From Kozakia baliensis (GTDB taxonomy: Bacteria; Pseudomonadota; Alphaproteobacteria; Acetobacterales; Acetobacteraceae): a stretch of DNA of 64,000 nucleotides. The position numbers and the translations under genes are program-made. The notes under the pieces are model-generated. The model was not told where the DNA came from and made no database searches. It saw nothing but the letters and a program-made list of their open reading frames with translations. The stretch's first letter is position 1. Each line of letters starts with the position of its first letter. Location of the stretch: the NCBI RefSeq assembly GCF_001787335.1, contig NZ_CP014674.1, forward strand, positions 876,501 to 940,500, written 5' to 3'. Positions 34,749-43,212 of the stretch are shown here, one piece after another.

Positions 34749-36470
34749 ATGCACTCTCCCCAAAAACATACGCCAGGTGCGGAATTGACTGTTTTCATTG
34801 CGCCGCCCGTTCGGAAAACGCCGCCCTTTAGCGAGGTGCTGACGGACTGGAACGACGTGTCACCACGTCACGATGGCGATCGGGAAGTATTATTCGCGAA
34901 AATTCGTGAGGCGCGCGTCGGCGGCACGTTTTGGGCGACTGAAGCGCCACAGATCGAGGAAGCGCGCTATATCGTAGCTATGCCGCGTTCTATGCAAAAG
35001 GCGCAGGAATTATGGCGCCGCGTGAGTGATGCTGAAGGCGCTCCCTTCGCGCTGGTTTATTTCGAGCACACGCCGGATCAGGAATTGCTTTGCGATATCG
35101 AGGCGAAGGGCGGGCACTATATTGTCGGCCCTTACGATCCGCATGGGCTTTTGCGCCGAAATTTGCCGGTATGGCTTGCCGAGATGAACGCATTCGGCAT
35201 TCTGGCATTGGTCTATGATCGGGTGGTTCAGATCTGGCCAAGCACGCAAGAGAGCGTCGTTCGCGCCGATCCGGCTCAGGCTTACGCTTTCCTCACGCAA
35301 GGAATGCGTTATCGCTCACCCTATACGGGGAAAAACGCCACGATTGAAGAGATTGTGCGGTTTCTCTCCACATGGCGGCGGACTTTGGAGGCCAATCGCA
35401 AGATTTCGGTTTGCCTCGGTATCTCCTGGTGGAAGCGTAATCGGATCGGGCATTTCCTTGAAGCAGAGCGCCAGCCTGCTTTTTGCCGGACGGGCCGTGT
35501 CGCTGTGGCGCAAGCCGCGCGCCGAGGCGGTGGGATCGCCGTTTGGTGCAGTCGTATACCCGGTGGGCTGCCACGTTATGCGGCTGAGGCGAAAGTACCG
35601 CTTTATCTGGTGGAAGATGGTTTCATCCGCTCTGTCGGGTTGGGAAGCGATCTTCTGCCGCCATCTTCCATCGTCGTCGACTCGCGCGGTATTTATTTCG
35701 ATCCTTCCCGCCCGAGCGACCTCGAACACATGCTTGCGCATGGAGAGTTCGATGACATGTTGTGCGAACGCGCGCGTCGGCTGATCGAGATTCTGGTCGA
35801 AGGCAAGATCACCAAATATGGCGCTGGAACAGGGCAAGCGCCGGATATCGCCGCTGTTGCCGGTCAGAAAGTAATTCTCGTTCCGGGGCAGGTGGCCGAT
35901 GATTTGTCGGTTCGGCTAGGGGCGGGGGAGGTTCGTTCGAACAAAGAACTTCTCATGCGTGTTCGTCGCGATAACCCTGAAGCCTACGTCATCTACAGGC
36001 CGCATCCCGATGTGGATGCCGGACATCGCCAGGGCGTTATTCCCGATGAAGAGGCGTTGCTTTACGCCGATCAGATCTGCCGCGGTGGTACGATATCCGC
36101 GCTGATCGATATATCTGACGAAATTCATACGATGACATCGCTTGCAGGCTTCGAAGCGCTGCTGCGGAAGAAAAAAACCGTCACATATGGTTATCCGTTT
36201 TACGCCGGATGGGGATTGACGGAAGAGCGCGCGCCGTCTCTTTCACGCCGAGGGCGAAGCCTGTCGCTAGAGGCACTCGTTGCCGCAACGATCATTCTCT
36301 ATCCCCGTTACATGGACCCGGTGACGAATTTGCCTTGTGAACCTGAAATTTTAATCGATCGCCTTTTAGAATTACAGCTTTGGCGTCCGAGCTTTCTGAT
36401 GAAAATCAGGCAAAAGCAGGGACGCCTGCGCCGGGCTATCGCGCAGCGATTGAATGCGGCGCGGAGATAA
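34749..36470 (+). CDS. kpsC: capsular polysaccharide beta-Kdo transferase KpsC-like
   Basis: The 573-residue protein is shorter than the two-module KpsC (about 670). The N-terminal 200 residues are divergent; the C-terminal module is clear: GIAVWCSRIPGGLPRYAAEAKVPLYLVEDGFIRSVGLGS, GQVADDLSV, YIYRPHPDVDAG and YGYPFYAGWGLTEE. KpsC with KpsS builds the poly-Kdo linker on phosphatidylglycerol for capsules exported by ABC transporters. The start at 34749 is preferred because GGGGAACA precedes it. The first GT module may have been reduced or replaced, which would change linker assembly. kpsS follows 5 bp later. Confidence 0.82.
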   Translation: MHSPQKHTPGAELTVFIAPPVRKTPPFSEVLTDWNDVSPRHDGDREVLFAKIREARVGGTFWATEAPQIEEARYIVAMPRSMQKAQELWRRVSDAEGAPFALVYFEHTPDQELLCDIEAKGGHYIVGPYDPHGLLRRNLPVWLAEMNAFGILALVYDRVVQIWPSTQESVVRADPAQAYAFLTQGMRYRSPYTGKNATIEEIVRFLSTWRRTLEANRKISVCLGISWWKRNRIGHFLEAERQPAFCRTGRVAVAQAARRGGGIAVWCSRIPGGLPRYAAEAKVPLYLVEDGFIRSVGLGSDLLPPSSIVVDSRGIYFDPSRPSDLEHMLAHGEFDDMLCERARRLIEILVEGKITKYGAGTGQAPDIAAVAGQKVILVPGQVADDLSVRLGAGEVRSNKELLMRVRRDNPEAYVIYRPHPDVDAGHRQGVIPDEEALLYADQICRGGTISALIDISDEIHTMTSLAGFEALLRKKKTVTYGYPFYAGWGLTEERAPSLSRRGRSLSLEALVAATIILYPRYMDPVTNLPCEPEILIDRLLELQLWRPSFLMKIRQKQGRLRRAIAQRLNAARR

Positions 36471-36475
36471 GAAAT

Positions 36476-37750
36476 ATGATGTTGCAACGCCCTCAGTCAA
36501 AAGACCTCACTCCCGAAATTCCAGCTCGCCGCATGTCTGCGCTGTCGAAGCGGAATTTTCTGTTTCTGCAAGGATTGATGGGCCCGTTTTTCCAGCGGAT
36601 CGGAGCGGCTCTGCGGCGCGATGGCTATGGCGTTTATAAGGTCAATTTCAATGGAGGGGATTGTTGCTTCTGGCACCTTCCCAATGGCATCAATTTCCGC
36701 GGCACATTGCAGGAGTGGCCCGAGGCCCTGCGCGGTATCATCGCGCGCTATGAGATTACCGATGTTCTTTTGTTCGGCGATTGTCGCCCTATGCATGCGG
36801 AAGCTCTATCCGTCTGCCGAGAGTTGCATATTCCCGTTCATGTCTTCGAAGAAGGCTATATCCGCCCCGATTGGGTGACGCTCGAACTCGGAGGCGTCAA
36901 CGGGCATTCCAGCCTGCCGCGCAACCCTCAATATTATCGCAATTATGCGGCGACTCTTCCCGTCGCGCCAGTTCATCAAACCGTATTATCCTCTTTCAAA
37001 CGCCGGGCGCTTGAAGGAATTGCCTATAATGCGACGGATATTCTGACGCGCTGGTATTTCTCCAATTGGAGCAATCATCGGCCTTGGCATCCGATCGTTG
37101 AGGGCGTTTGCTGGCTGAAACGTTTGTCGCGCCGGAAAGCGGCACGCCGGCGGACCGATCGGCTTTGCACTCTCCTTGAAGCGACTAAAGTGCCGTATAT
37201 GCTTTTTCCGCTTCAGCTCGATGCAGATGCGCAGGTGCGGCTTCATTCCTCGTTTAGTGGAATCAAGGAAGCCATTGAACTGGTGATCGCCTCTTTCGCG
37301 CGATTTGCTCCTGCTGAGATGCGTTTGGTGATCAAGGAGCATCCGCTCGATAATGGCGTGCAGGATTGGCGGACCATTATGCGCCAATGCGCCACGAGGC
37401 ATGGCGTGGCGCGGCGCGTCGATTACATGGAAGCGGGCGATATTGCGCTTGTGGTGCGCGGTGCGAAAGGTGTGGTGACCATCAACAGCACGACGGGAAC
37501 ATTGGCGCTTGCCTGCGATGTGCCGGTCATTACGTTAGGGCACGCCGTTTACGATATTGCCGATATTACCTACCAAGGTTCGCTCGATAAATTCTGGCGA
37601 AATCCAGGCAAGCCCGATCGGGCGACTTTCGAAGCATTTCGGCGCGTTTTGATCGATCATTGTCTTATTCCGGGGGGATTCTTCTCTGAAGAAGGGTTGG
37701 ATAGGCTCTGTTGCACAATTCGGTCTATTGGCGTGACGAGGCCGCTATAG
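36476..37750 (+). CDS. kpsS: capsule export protein KpsS-like, 3' end altered by IS
   Basis: The 424-residue protein is a Kdo transferase of the capsule linker. Motifs include NFLFLQGLMGPFFQRIGAAL, FNGGDCCFWH, VHVFEEGYIRPDWVTLE and VVTINSTTGTLAL. The coding frame runs into an IS element at 37704, so the last 15 residues (RLCCTIRSIGVTRPL) are IS-encoded. Excising the IS with one target copy restores 50 residues (MLVENAIARLERHCPIEF..) ending at 38917, with the next glycosyltransferase starting in its stop codon (ATGA). The lost tail follows the conserved core and is poorly conserved-looking, so activity may survive, but expression of downstream genes is likely reduced by the IS. Confidence 0.83.
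   Translation: MMLQRPQSKDLTPEIPARRMSALSKRNFLFLQGLMGPFFQRIGAALRRDGYGVYKVNFNGGDCCFWHLPNGINFRGTLQEWPEALRGIIARYEITDVLLFGDCRPMHAEALSVCRELHIPVHVFEEGYIRPDWVTLELGGVNGHSSLPRNPQYYRNYAATLPVAPVHQTVLSSFKRRALEGIAYNATDILTRWYFSNWSNHRPWHPIVEGVCWLKRLSRRKAARRRTDRLCTLLEATKVPYMLFPLQLDADAQVRLHSSFSGIKEAIELVIASFARFAPAEMRLVIKEHPLDNGVQDWRTIMRQCATRHGVARRVDYMEAGDIALVVRGAKGVVTINSTTGTLALACDVPVITLGHAVYDIADITYQGSLDKFWRNPGKPDRATFEAFRRVLIDHCLIPGGFFSEEGLDRLCCTIRSIGVTRPL
37695..37703 (+). repeat. 9-bp target site duplication, left copy
   Basis: GGTTGGATA directly abuts the left terminal repeat of the IS and is repeated exactly at the right end. Nine bp is the duplication length of the IS903 group of IS5 elements. Confidence 0.92.
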
Positions 37751-38756
37751 AGTTTTCCATTACGCGACCGCGTGTGTGAGAGGGATTCCGAGCGCTGTGA
37801 AGCGATTGAGGATAGCCACACGGATGTGAACTTCGGTGATCTGGCGGTCGAAATCGCGTGCTGTCAGACGCTGGCCCAGCAGCTTGATGCAGTGCATCTT
37901 TGTCTCGACGCGGCTTCGCCGATGGTAACCACTCCACCGTCTCCAGATAGCCCGCCCGAGATGCCCGCACGTCCGCAGGGCTTCATTGCGGGCGATGGCT
38001 CCTGGTGATGTGGGGCACCATGGTTTTGCGTTTTTTCGAGGCGGTATGACAGCCTGTGCGCCACGGTTGGCGATGGTTTCGTGGCATTTTCTTGTATCAT
38101 ACGCGCCATCAGCAGTGACGCAGGCGATGTCCTCTTCATCGGGGATCTGTTCCAGAAGCGCCGGTAGGACTGGGGCATCACCGACATCGTTTTTCGTGAT
38201 CTCAACAGCCCTGATTTCCAGTGATCCTTCATCGATCGCGATATGAAGTTTGCGCCAGATCCTGTGCTTTGACGCCCCGTGTTTGCGGGTGTGCCATTCG
38301 CCTTCTCCCTCGACCTTGATGCCGGTGCTGTCGATCAGGAGATGGAGCGGACCGCCCGAACTACGATACGGAATATCGACCGTCAGGGATTTCTGCCGAC
38401 GGCTCAGCGTGCTGAAATCCGGCACGGACCACGACAGCCCAGCCAGACGAAGGAGACTTTCGACAAAGCCCGTCGTCTGTCGCAGCGCAAAGCCAAACAG
38501 GACTTTCAGCGTCAGGCAACTCTGGATCGCGGCGTCGCTGTAATTCTGCCGCCGTCCTCGACGTCCCGTCGGAAGGCCCTCCCAATTCATGGATGGGTCA
38601 AACCATACCGTCAGAGAGCCGCGCTTCTTCAGCGCGGCGTTGTAGGAGGACCAGTTCGTCGTACGGTATCGCGTGGCTTTCGGCTTGCTCATCACTCCCA
38701 GCTACCAGTCTGGATTCATTCCGTGAATCCACTCCGAGCATTTACGCAACAAAGCC
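37704..38756 (-). mobile_element. IS5 family element, IS903 group (1053 bp, intact)
   Basis: The ends are GGCTCTGTTGCACAATTC (left) and GGCTTTGTTGCGTAAATG (right, reverse complement), matching at 13 of 18 positions. One full transposase gene fills it. It is flanked by a perfect 9-bp direct repeat and sits in the 3' part of kpsS. The intact ends, gene and duplication point to a recent insertion. Confidence 0.93.
37760..38695 (-). CDS. IS5 family transposase (IS903 group)
   Basis: This 311-residue DDE transposase has the first Asp in HLLIDSTGIKV, the second in CVTADGAYDT and the Glu in YHRRSRVETKMHCIK. That last block fits the IS4/IS5 signature Y(2)R(3)E(6)K exactly. The N-terminus (TTNWSSYNAALKKRGSLTVWFD) is the common IS903-group start. 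No frameshift is seen, so it is likely active. It is transcribed opposite to kpsS. Confidence 0.95.
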   Translation of the reverse strand: MMSKPKATRYRTTNWSSYNAALKKRGSLTVWFDPSMNWEGLPTGRRGRRQNYSDAAIQSCLTLKVLFGFALRQTTGFVESLLRLAGLSWSVPDFSTLSRRQKSLTVDIPYRSSGGPLHLLIDSTGIKVEGEGEWHTRKHGASKHRIWRKLHIAIDEGSLEIRAVEITKNDVGDAPVLPALLEQIPDEEDIACVTADGAYDTRKCHETIANRGAQAVIPPRKNAKPWCPTSPGAIARNEALRTCGHLGRAIWRRWSGYHRRSRVETKMHCIKLLGQRLTARDFDRQITEVHIRVAILNRFTALGIPLTHAVA

Positions 38757-38765
38757 GGTTGGATA
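38757..38765 (+). repeat. 9-bp target site duplication, right copy
   Basis: GGTTGGATA is identical to the copy at 37695-37703. It is followed directly by the restored kpsS frame (MLVENAIARLERH). Confidence 0.92.
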
Positions 38766-38917
38766 TGCTCGTGGAAAACGCCATCGCTCGGTTGGAGCGG
38801 CATTGTCCGATCGAATTCGCCGCAGCGTCACGCGCCAAGGCGAACACGCCTGCAAAGCAGCGTCCGGCAAAAGCTTCGGTTGCCAACTTTTCCCAGACGG
38901 TCAATTCGGATCTATGA
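38766..38917 (+). pseudogene. detached 3' end of kpsS
   Basis: These bases encode the original last 50 residues of the KpsS-like protein, cut off by the IS. The frame joins exactly with that of the upstream part when the IS and one target copy are removed. The end (CPIEFAAASRAKANTPAKQRPAKA) is rich in Ala/Lys and unlike the conserved core. The stop TGA overlaps the next gene start. Confidence 0.85.
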
Positions 38918-40119
38918 CACAGTCATTAAGGACAGGGTCATCTCGTCCTGAAATCTTATTCGATATCTCCCGTCTGCTCTCGCGTGCCGATCAAGCTATT
39001 CCGACTGGAATCGACCGTGTCGAATTGGCTTACGCGCATTATCTGCTGGCCCATCGGCGCGATAAGGTTATCTTCTCGGCGCTTCACCCGATTGGGCGAT
39101 ATGCGACACTGCCATTCGAACTGAGCGAGCGTTTTATCGAGGCGCTTTTGCTTTGCTGGGATGCCGAAAACACGGACGCCTCACCGGCGAAACTGGGGCG
39201 CCAACTGCAAAATGCTTTGCTGTTCTCGCGTGGACCGCATCCGGCTGGGCCGTGCAAGCATCTTTTGGTATCTCATCATCATCTGACGCGTCCGCGAATT
39301 ATTGAAAAGGTTCTAGCCAAATATCGTGCTTCCTTCGTCACGATGGTTCATGACCTGATTCCAATAGACTATCCCGAATATGCGCGCCCGCGTGAACCGA
39401 AGCGTCATGAGTTACGCATTCAAACGGTGACACGTTACGCCGAAAGTATCGTAACGCCTTCCGAACCGGTGAGTGAGGCGATGAGGCAGCGCCTTGGGGC
39501 AGCGGGGAGAGGATCCATCCCGGTTCATACCATTCCTCATGGCGTGCATCGTCATGCGGCTTCGGATTTACCGCCTGCCGAAGCGGAGGAACCCTATTTC
39601 GTTTGTATCGGCACGATCGAACCGCGCAAAAATCATTTGCTGCTGCTGAATCTATGGCGACAGATGGTGGAGGAGGGGAAAAAACCGCCTCGGCTGATCG
39701 TGATCGGCAAACGTGGATGGGAAAATGAGAATATCGTCGATATGCTCGATCGCTGCCCGAAGCTTAACAGCTATGTCAGCGAGCATAATACCCTGCCGGA
39801 CGCAGAAGTCGTAAGGCTCCTCAAAGGCAGCCGTGCGCTTTTATTTCCTTCTTTTGTGGAAGGGTTTGGGCTGCCTTTGGCGGAAGCGCTCTCGCTCGGC
39901 GTGCCTGCACTATGCGCCGATATCCCCGTTTTGCGCGAAGTCGGCGAAGATGTCGTCGACTACCTCGATGCGCTGGACGGTCCTGGTTGGAAAAGGGCAA
40001 TCCAGGATTTCGCTGCTGATGGCGTCATGCGCCAAGCGCAAATGGCCCGCTTGCAACGCTGGTCTCCAGTGAGTTGGGAGAAAAGCGTGGAGATGGCGGT
40101 CGAAAGTATGGATTTATAG
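38914..40119 (+). CDS. glycosyltransferase family 4 (capsule)
   Basis: This 401-residue GT-B glycosyltransferase uses the retaining GT4 fold. It starts with ILFDISRLLSRADQAIPTGIDRVELAYAHYLL, then MVHDLIPIDYPEYARP, the GT4 core YFVCIGTIEPRKNHLLLLNLW and FPSFVEGFGLPLAEALSLGVP with the catalytic EGFGLP..E pattern. It transfers a sugar from an NDP donor, probably in capsule repeat synthesis. The start at 38914 comes from the ATGA overlap with the original kpsS end; the IS now separates it from kpsCS, so it may depend on promoters in or after the IS. Confidence 0.86.
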   Translation: MTQSLRTGSSRPEILFDISRLLSRADQAIPTGIDRVELAYAHYLLAHRRDKVIFSALHPIGRYATLPFELSERFIEALLLCWDAENTDASPAKLGRQLQNALLFSRGPHPAGPCKHLLVSHHHLTRPRIIEKVLAKYRASFVTMVHDLIPIDYPEYARPREPKRHELRIQTVTRYAESIVTPSEPVSEAMRQRLGAAGRGSIPVHTIPHGVHRHAASDLPPAEAEEPYFVCIGTIEPRKNHLLLLNLWRQMVEEGKKPPRLIVIGKRGWENENIVDMLDRCPKLNSYVSEHNTLPDAEVVRLLKGSRALLFPSFVEGFGLPLAEALSLGVPALCADIPVLREVGEDVVDYLDALDGPGWKRAIQDFAADGVMRQAQMARLQRWSPVSWEKSVEMAVESMDL

Positions 40120-40137
40120 AAAATATTGTTCCGACGC

Positions 40138-40176
40138 TTCGGCCCTATCTCGATATGAATAGATAATAGGGCCGAA
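40138..40176. terminator. hairpin between convergent GT and manC
   Basis: TTCGGCCCTAT and ATAGGGCCGAA form a perfect 11-bp stem, extended outside by CGAC/GTCG with small bulges. It lies between two convergent stops and probably serves both. Confidence 0.75.
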
Positions 40177-40189
40177 AGTCGTTCTAACG

Positions 40190-41650
40190 TTAAGACCGGC
40201 TATAGACGTCCTCGATGCGGACGATATCGTCCTCGCCGAGATAAGGGCCGGACTGCACTTCAATCAGCGTCAACGGGATCTTACCCGGGTTCTCCAAGCG
40301 GTGCACGGCGCCGAGCGGGAGGTAGATGCTCTCGTTTTCGCGCACCATGTGCTTCTCGTCGTCACGCGTGACGATCGCCGTGCCTTCGACCACCACCCAA
40401 TGCTCGGCACGATGGAAGTGCTTCTGCAAGGAGAGCTTCTGGTTGGGGTCCACCACGATGCGCTTGACCTGGAAGCGGTCGCCCTGGATCAATCCCTCAT
40501 AGAAGCCCCACGGACGGTAGTTGCGGTTGTGGGTGAGGGCTTCCTTGCGTCCGGCCTTGGTCAGGCGGGCGACCATATGCTTGACGTCCTGCGCACGGTC
40601 ACGATGCGACACCATGACGGCGTCCTGCGTGACGACGACGATCAGATCTTCCACGCCTGCCACGGTCGCGACGATACCATCCGAGCGCACATAGCAATTC
40701 TTGGCGCGATCGAGGAACACGTCGCCATAGGTGGCGTTGCCGTCCTCATCCTTGGGGCTGAGTTCCCACAGCGCATCCCAGCTGCCGATATCCGACCAGC
40801 CGAAATCGCCCGGCACCACGGCCGCGAGCTTGGTGCGCTCGGCAATGGCGTAATCGACCGAGATATCCGGCGCCGCACTAAAGCTGGCCGCATCAAGACG
40901 CTCGAAATCCATGTCCGTGTGACGTTCGGCCACGGAGCGGCGGACGTTTTCGTAAACCTGCGGCTCGTAGGCCTCGGTCTCGCTCAGAAAGGTGCGGGCT
41001 TGCGCCACGAACATGCCCGAGTTCCACAGATAACGACCATCCGCCACCAGAGCCTGCGCCTTTTCGGCATTGGGCTTCTCGACGAATTGCGCCACGCTAT
41101 AGACATTGGGGATGCCGGCGATCTCATCGCCGCGTTCGATATAGCCATAGCCCGTTTCAGGCTTGGTGGGCTTCATGCCGAACGTGACGATGCGCCCGGC
41201 ATTGGCGGCGGAGACGGCACTCTGCAACGCGGTGCGCAGCGCGTTCGCGTCGGTGATGGCGGCATCGGCGGCCATGATCCACAGCACCGCATCGGGATCT
41301 TGTTCGGCGACCAGGAAAGCGGCGGCGGCAATGGCGGGAGCGGAGTTGCGGCCGACTGGCTCCAGCACGATGCGCGCATCGGCGATGCCAGCTTCGCGGA
41401 GCTGCTCGGCGATGATGAAGCGGTGCTCGGCGTTGCACACCACGATCGGTGCGGACAAGCCTGCATTCTGGCCCCGCAGCGCCGTTTCCTGCAGCAGCGT
41501 CTTATCCGTCAGCAACGGCCAGAACTGCTTGGGATAGCTCCCGCGAGACACCGGCCATAGTCGGCTTCCAGACCCGCCAGAGAGAATAACGGGCACAATC
41601 TTTGTCTCGGCGAAGTTGCCTTGATTATGATCGAGAGAACGTTCGGTCAT
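40190..41650 (-). CDS. manC: mannose-1-phosphate guanylyltransferase/mannose-6-phosphate isomerase
   Basis: The 486-residue bifunctional type II enzyme makes GDP-mannose. The nucleotidyltransferase part has PVILSGGSGSRLWPVSR, YPKQFWPL, FVEKP and GDFGWSDIGSWDALWE. The C-terminal cupin-type isomerase has FQVKRIVVDPNQKLSLQKHFHRAEHWVVVEGTA. GDP-mannose feeds capsule and exopolysaccharide (acetan-like) synthesis. The start at 41650 is preferred for a GGA six bases upstream; an ATG at 41668 is the alternative. The gene is GC-rich, unlike the adjacent AT-rich promoter region. Confidence 0.93.
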   Translation of the reverse strand: MTERSLDHNQGNFAETKIVPVILSGGSGSRLWPVSRGSYPKQFWPLLTDKTLLQETALRGQNAGLSAPIVVCNAEHRFIIAEQLREAGIADARIVLEPVGRNSAPAIAAAAFLVAEQDPDAVLWIMAADAAITDANALRTALQSAVSAANAGRIVTFGMKPTKPETGYGYIERGDEIAGIPNVYSVAQFVEKPNAEKAQALVADGRYLWNSGMFVAQARTFLSETEAYEPQVYENVRRSVAERHTDMDFERLDAASFSAAPDISVDYAIAERTKLAAVVPGDFGWSDIGSWDALWELSPKDEDGNATYGDVFLDRAKNCYVRSDGIVATVAGVEDLIVVVTQDAVMVSHRDRAQDVKHMVARLTKAGRKEALTHNRNYRPWGFYEGLIQGDRFQVKRIVVDPNQKLSLQKHFHRAEHWVVVEGTAIVTRDDEKHMVRENESIYLPLGAVHRLENPGKIPLTLIEVQSGPYLGEDDIVRIEDVYSRS

Positions 41651-41994
41651 GATGGGTCCAGAAATCATAATAATAGAAGGTTGCTTTTAGTCGCATGGAT
41701 CATATTTGTGAATACAAATGACGTGGGTAACGAATAGAGATGAGATAAAATATATCTCTGATATTCAGTGAAAAATCTCGTTAATACATTGATATTAATA
41801 GTTAATTACTAAAATCTTTCGCTTGAAAACAAATTGAAAAAAACAAGGCCAAGACGCTCTGTCGCTATCGTGAAAATACAATCGGATATCTCCTGGTCTC
41901 CAGCAAGAACGCTTTTTGGCCAAACTTTTATGCCTTATGATGGACTGGAGTTTGGCGGTTGCCATGCTCGTCGCTTTCGGGCAAGGCAACGAAT
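41651..41994. promoter_or_regulatory. AT-rich divergent promoter region manC/kpsE
   Basis: The 344 bp between the divergent manC and kpsE are clearly AT-rich. A dyad ATTTGT-GAAT-ACAAAT lies at 41704-41719, close to manC, and is a possible regulator site. Several TATAAT-like hexamers occur around 41755-41800, but no promoter can be fixed. Confidence 0.5.
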
Positions 41995-43170
41995 ATGGAT
42001 CAGATGGATAGTGGTATCGAAGAAAACTGGCGGCGTACGGCGCTTCCAGCGTCACAGAATTCACGTAAGATCGTGAAATTCATGCAGCGTCACGCGGCTT
42101 TCCTGGGGTGGGTCGTTCTGCCGACATCGCTTGCCGTGCTGTATTTCGGGCTTGTCGCATCGCCTCAATATGTTTCCGAGGCGCAATTCGTCGTGCGTGG
42201 CCAGAATAACCAGAGCAGTCCTGGCCTTTCCAGTCTGATGATGATGGCGGGTGGTGGCAGCGGCCAAAGTGAAGACACTTATGCCGTTCAGGACTATGTG
42301 ACATCGCGTGATGCCGCAAAATTGCTATTGGAAACGCAAAATCTGGCGAAAGTTTACGATACGCCGCGTGCCGATTTTCTTGCCCGTTTTCCGAATTTCT
42401 ATAGCGGATCCACTTTCGAGCATTTTTATTGGTATTATCAGCGTCACGTTATCGCTGAGCTTGATACGACAAGCGGGCTTTCATCGTTACAAGTCAGAAC
42501 ATTCGATGCGAACGATTCTCAGCGGGTGGCGCATGCTTTGCTTGTTGCGGCGGAGAAGCTCGTTAACAAAATGAATGAGCGCCAGCGGCGCAACCTGATC
42601 GATAGTTCGTTGAGGGAGCGGGATGCCATTGTCGCGCGCTTGCGCGATTTGAGCCGCCAAATCGACGATTATCGTAATAAGGTTGCGATGCTCAACCCGA
42701 TGCGTCAGTCGGAACCGGTGTTGAAGGATATAGCCAGCCTTCAAAGCATGTTGATGACAACGCGGCTTCAGGTTGCTCAACTTCAGGCCACAGCACCCAG
42801 CAGCCCACTTATTCCTGTTTACCAGCGCCGCATTACGGCGCTGATCGATGAAATCGCAACGGCATCTACCGGTGTGACCGGCGACGGTAAGTCTCTCGTG
42901 CCGAAGATCAGTGGGTATGACGATCTGATCCTGCAGCGCAAATTGGCCGAGAAGGAATTGGTGACCACGACGGCGGCCCTGGATAACGCACGGGCGCAGG
43001 CTGACCGGCAGCAGCTTTATCTTGACGAAGTGACGGAACCCAATCTTCCAGATTACCCGACCTACCCCCGAAGCCTGGCCGATATCGCCGTCGTTTTTGC
43101 AACAATGCTTGGCCTTTATCTCATGGCAAAATTGATCATCAGCGGGGCGCGTGAGCATCAAATTCACTGA
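41995..43170 (+). CDS. kpsE: capsule export inner-membrane protein KpsE-like
   Basis: This 391-residue polysaccharide co-polymerase of type 3 has an N-terminal membrane segment (AAFLGWVVLPTSLAVLYFGLVASP) followed by the Wzz-like YVSEAQFVVRGQ. A long periplasmic coiled coil covers about residues 170-340 (RDAIVARLRDLSRQIDDYRNKVAMLNP), and a C-terminal membrane segment follows the proline motif PNLPDYPTYPRSLADIAVVFATMLGLYLMAKL. KpsE/BexC/CtrB links the ABC transporter to the outer-membrane KpsD channel. The start at 41995 is preferred (AAGG upstream); the frame is open further back. kpsT follows 42 bp later. Confidence 0.87.
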   Translation: MDQMDSGIEENWRRTALPASQNSRKIVKFMQRHAAFLGWVVLPTSLAVLYFGLVASPQYVSEAQFVVRGQNNQSSPGLSSLMMMAGGGSGQSEDTYAVQDYVTSRDAAKLLLETQNLAKVYDTPRADFLARFPNFYSGSTFEHFYWYYQRHVIAELDTTSGLSSLQVRTFDANDSQRVAHALLVAAEKLVNKMNERQRRNLIDSSLRERDAIVARLRDLSRQIDDYRNKVAMLNPMRQSEPVLKDIASLQSMLMTTRLQVAQLQATAPSSPLIPVYQRRITALIDEIATASTGVTGDGKSLVPKISGYDDLILQRKLAEKELVTTTAALDNARAQADRQQLYLDEVTEPNLPDYPTYPRSLADIAVVFATMLGLYLMAKLIISGAREHQIH

Positions 43171-43212
43171 TGTGCGCCTAGGCTGCTATAAAACGAGGCT
43201 TATTGCTTAGCT

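Noticed and set aside
38279-38917. 212-codon plus-strand frame crossing the right end of the IS
   Set aside because: Its first part is antisense to the transposase. Only the last 50 codons are meaningful, as the detached kpsS end.
40301-41560. Plus-strand open frame of 419 codons opposite manC
   Set aside because: It lies wholly inside manC, has a His/Gly/Asp-rich composition typical of antisense frames in GC-rich genes, and shows no domain. manC motifs are unmistakable.
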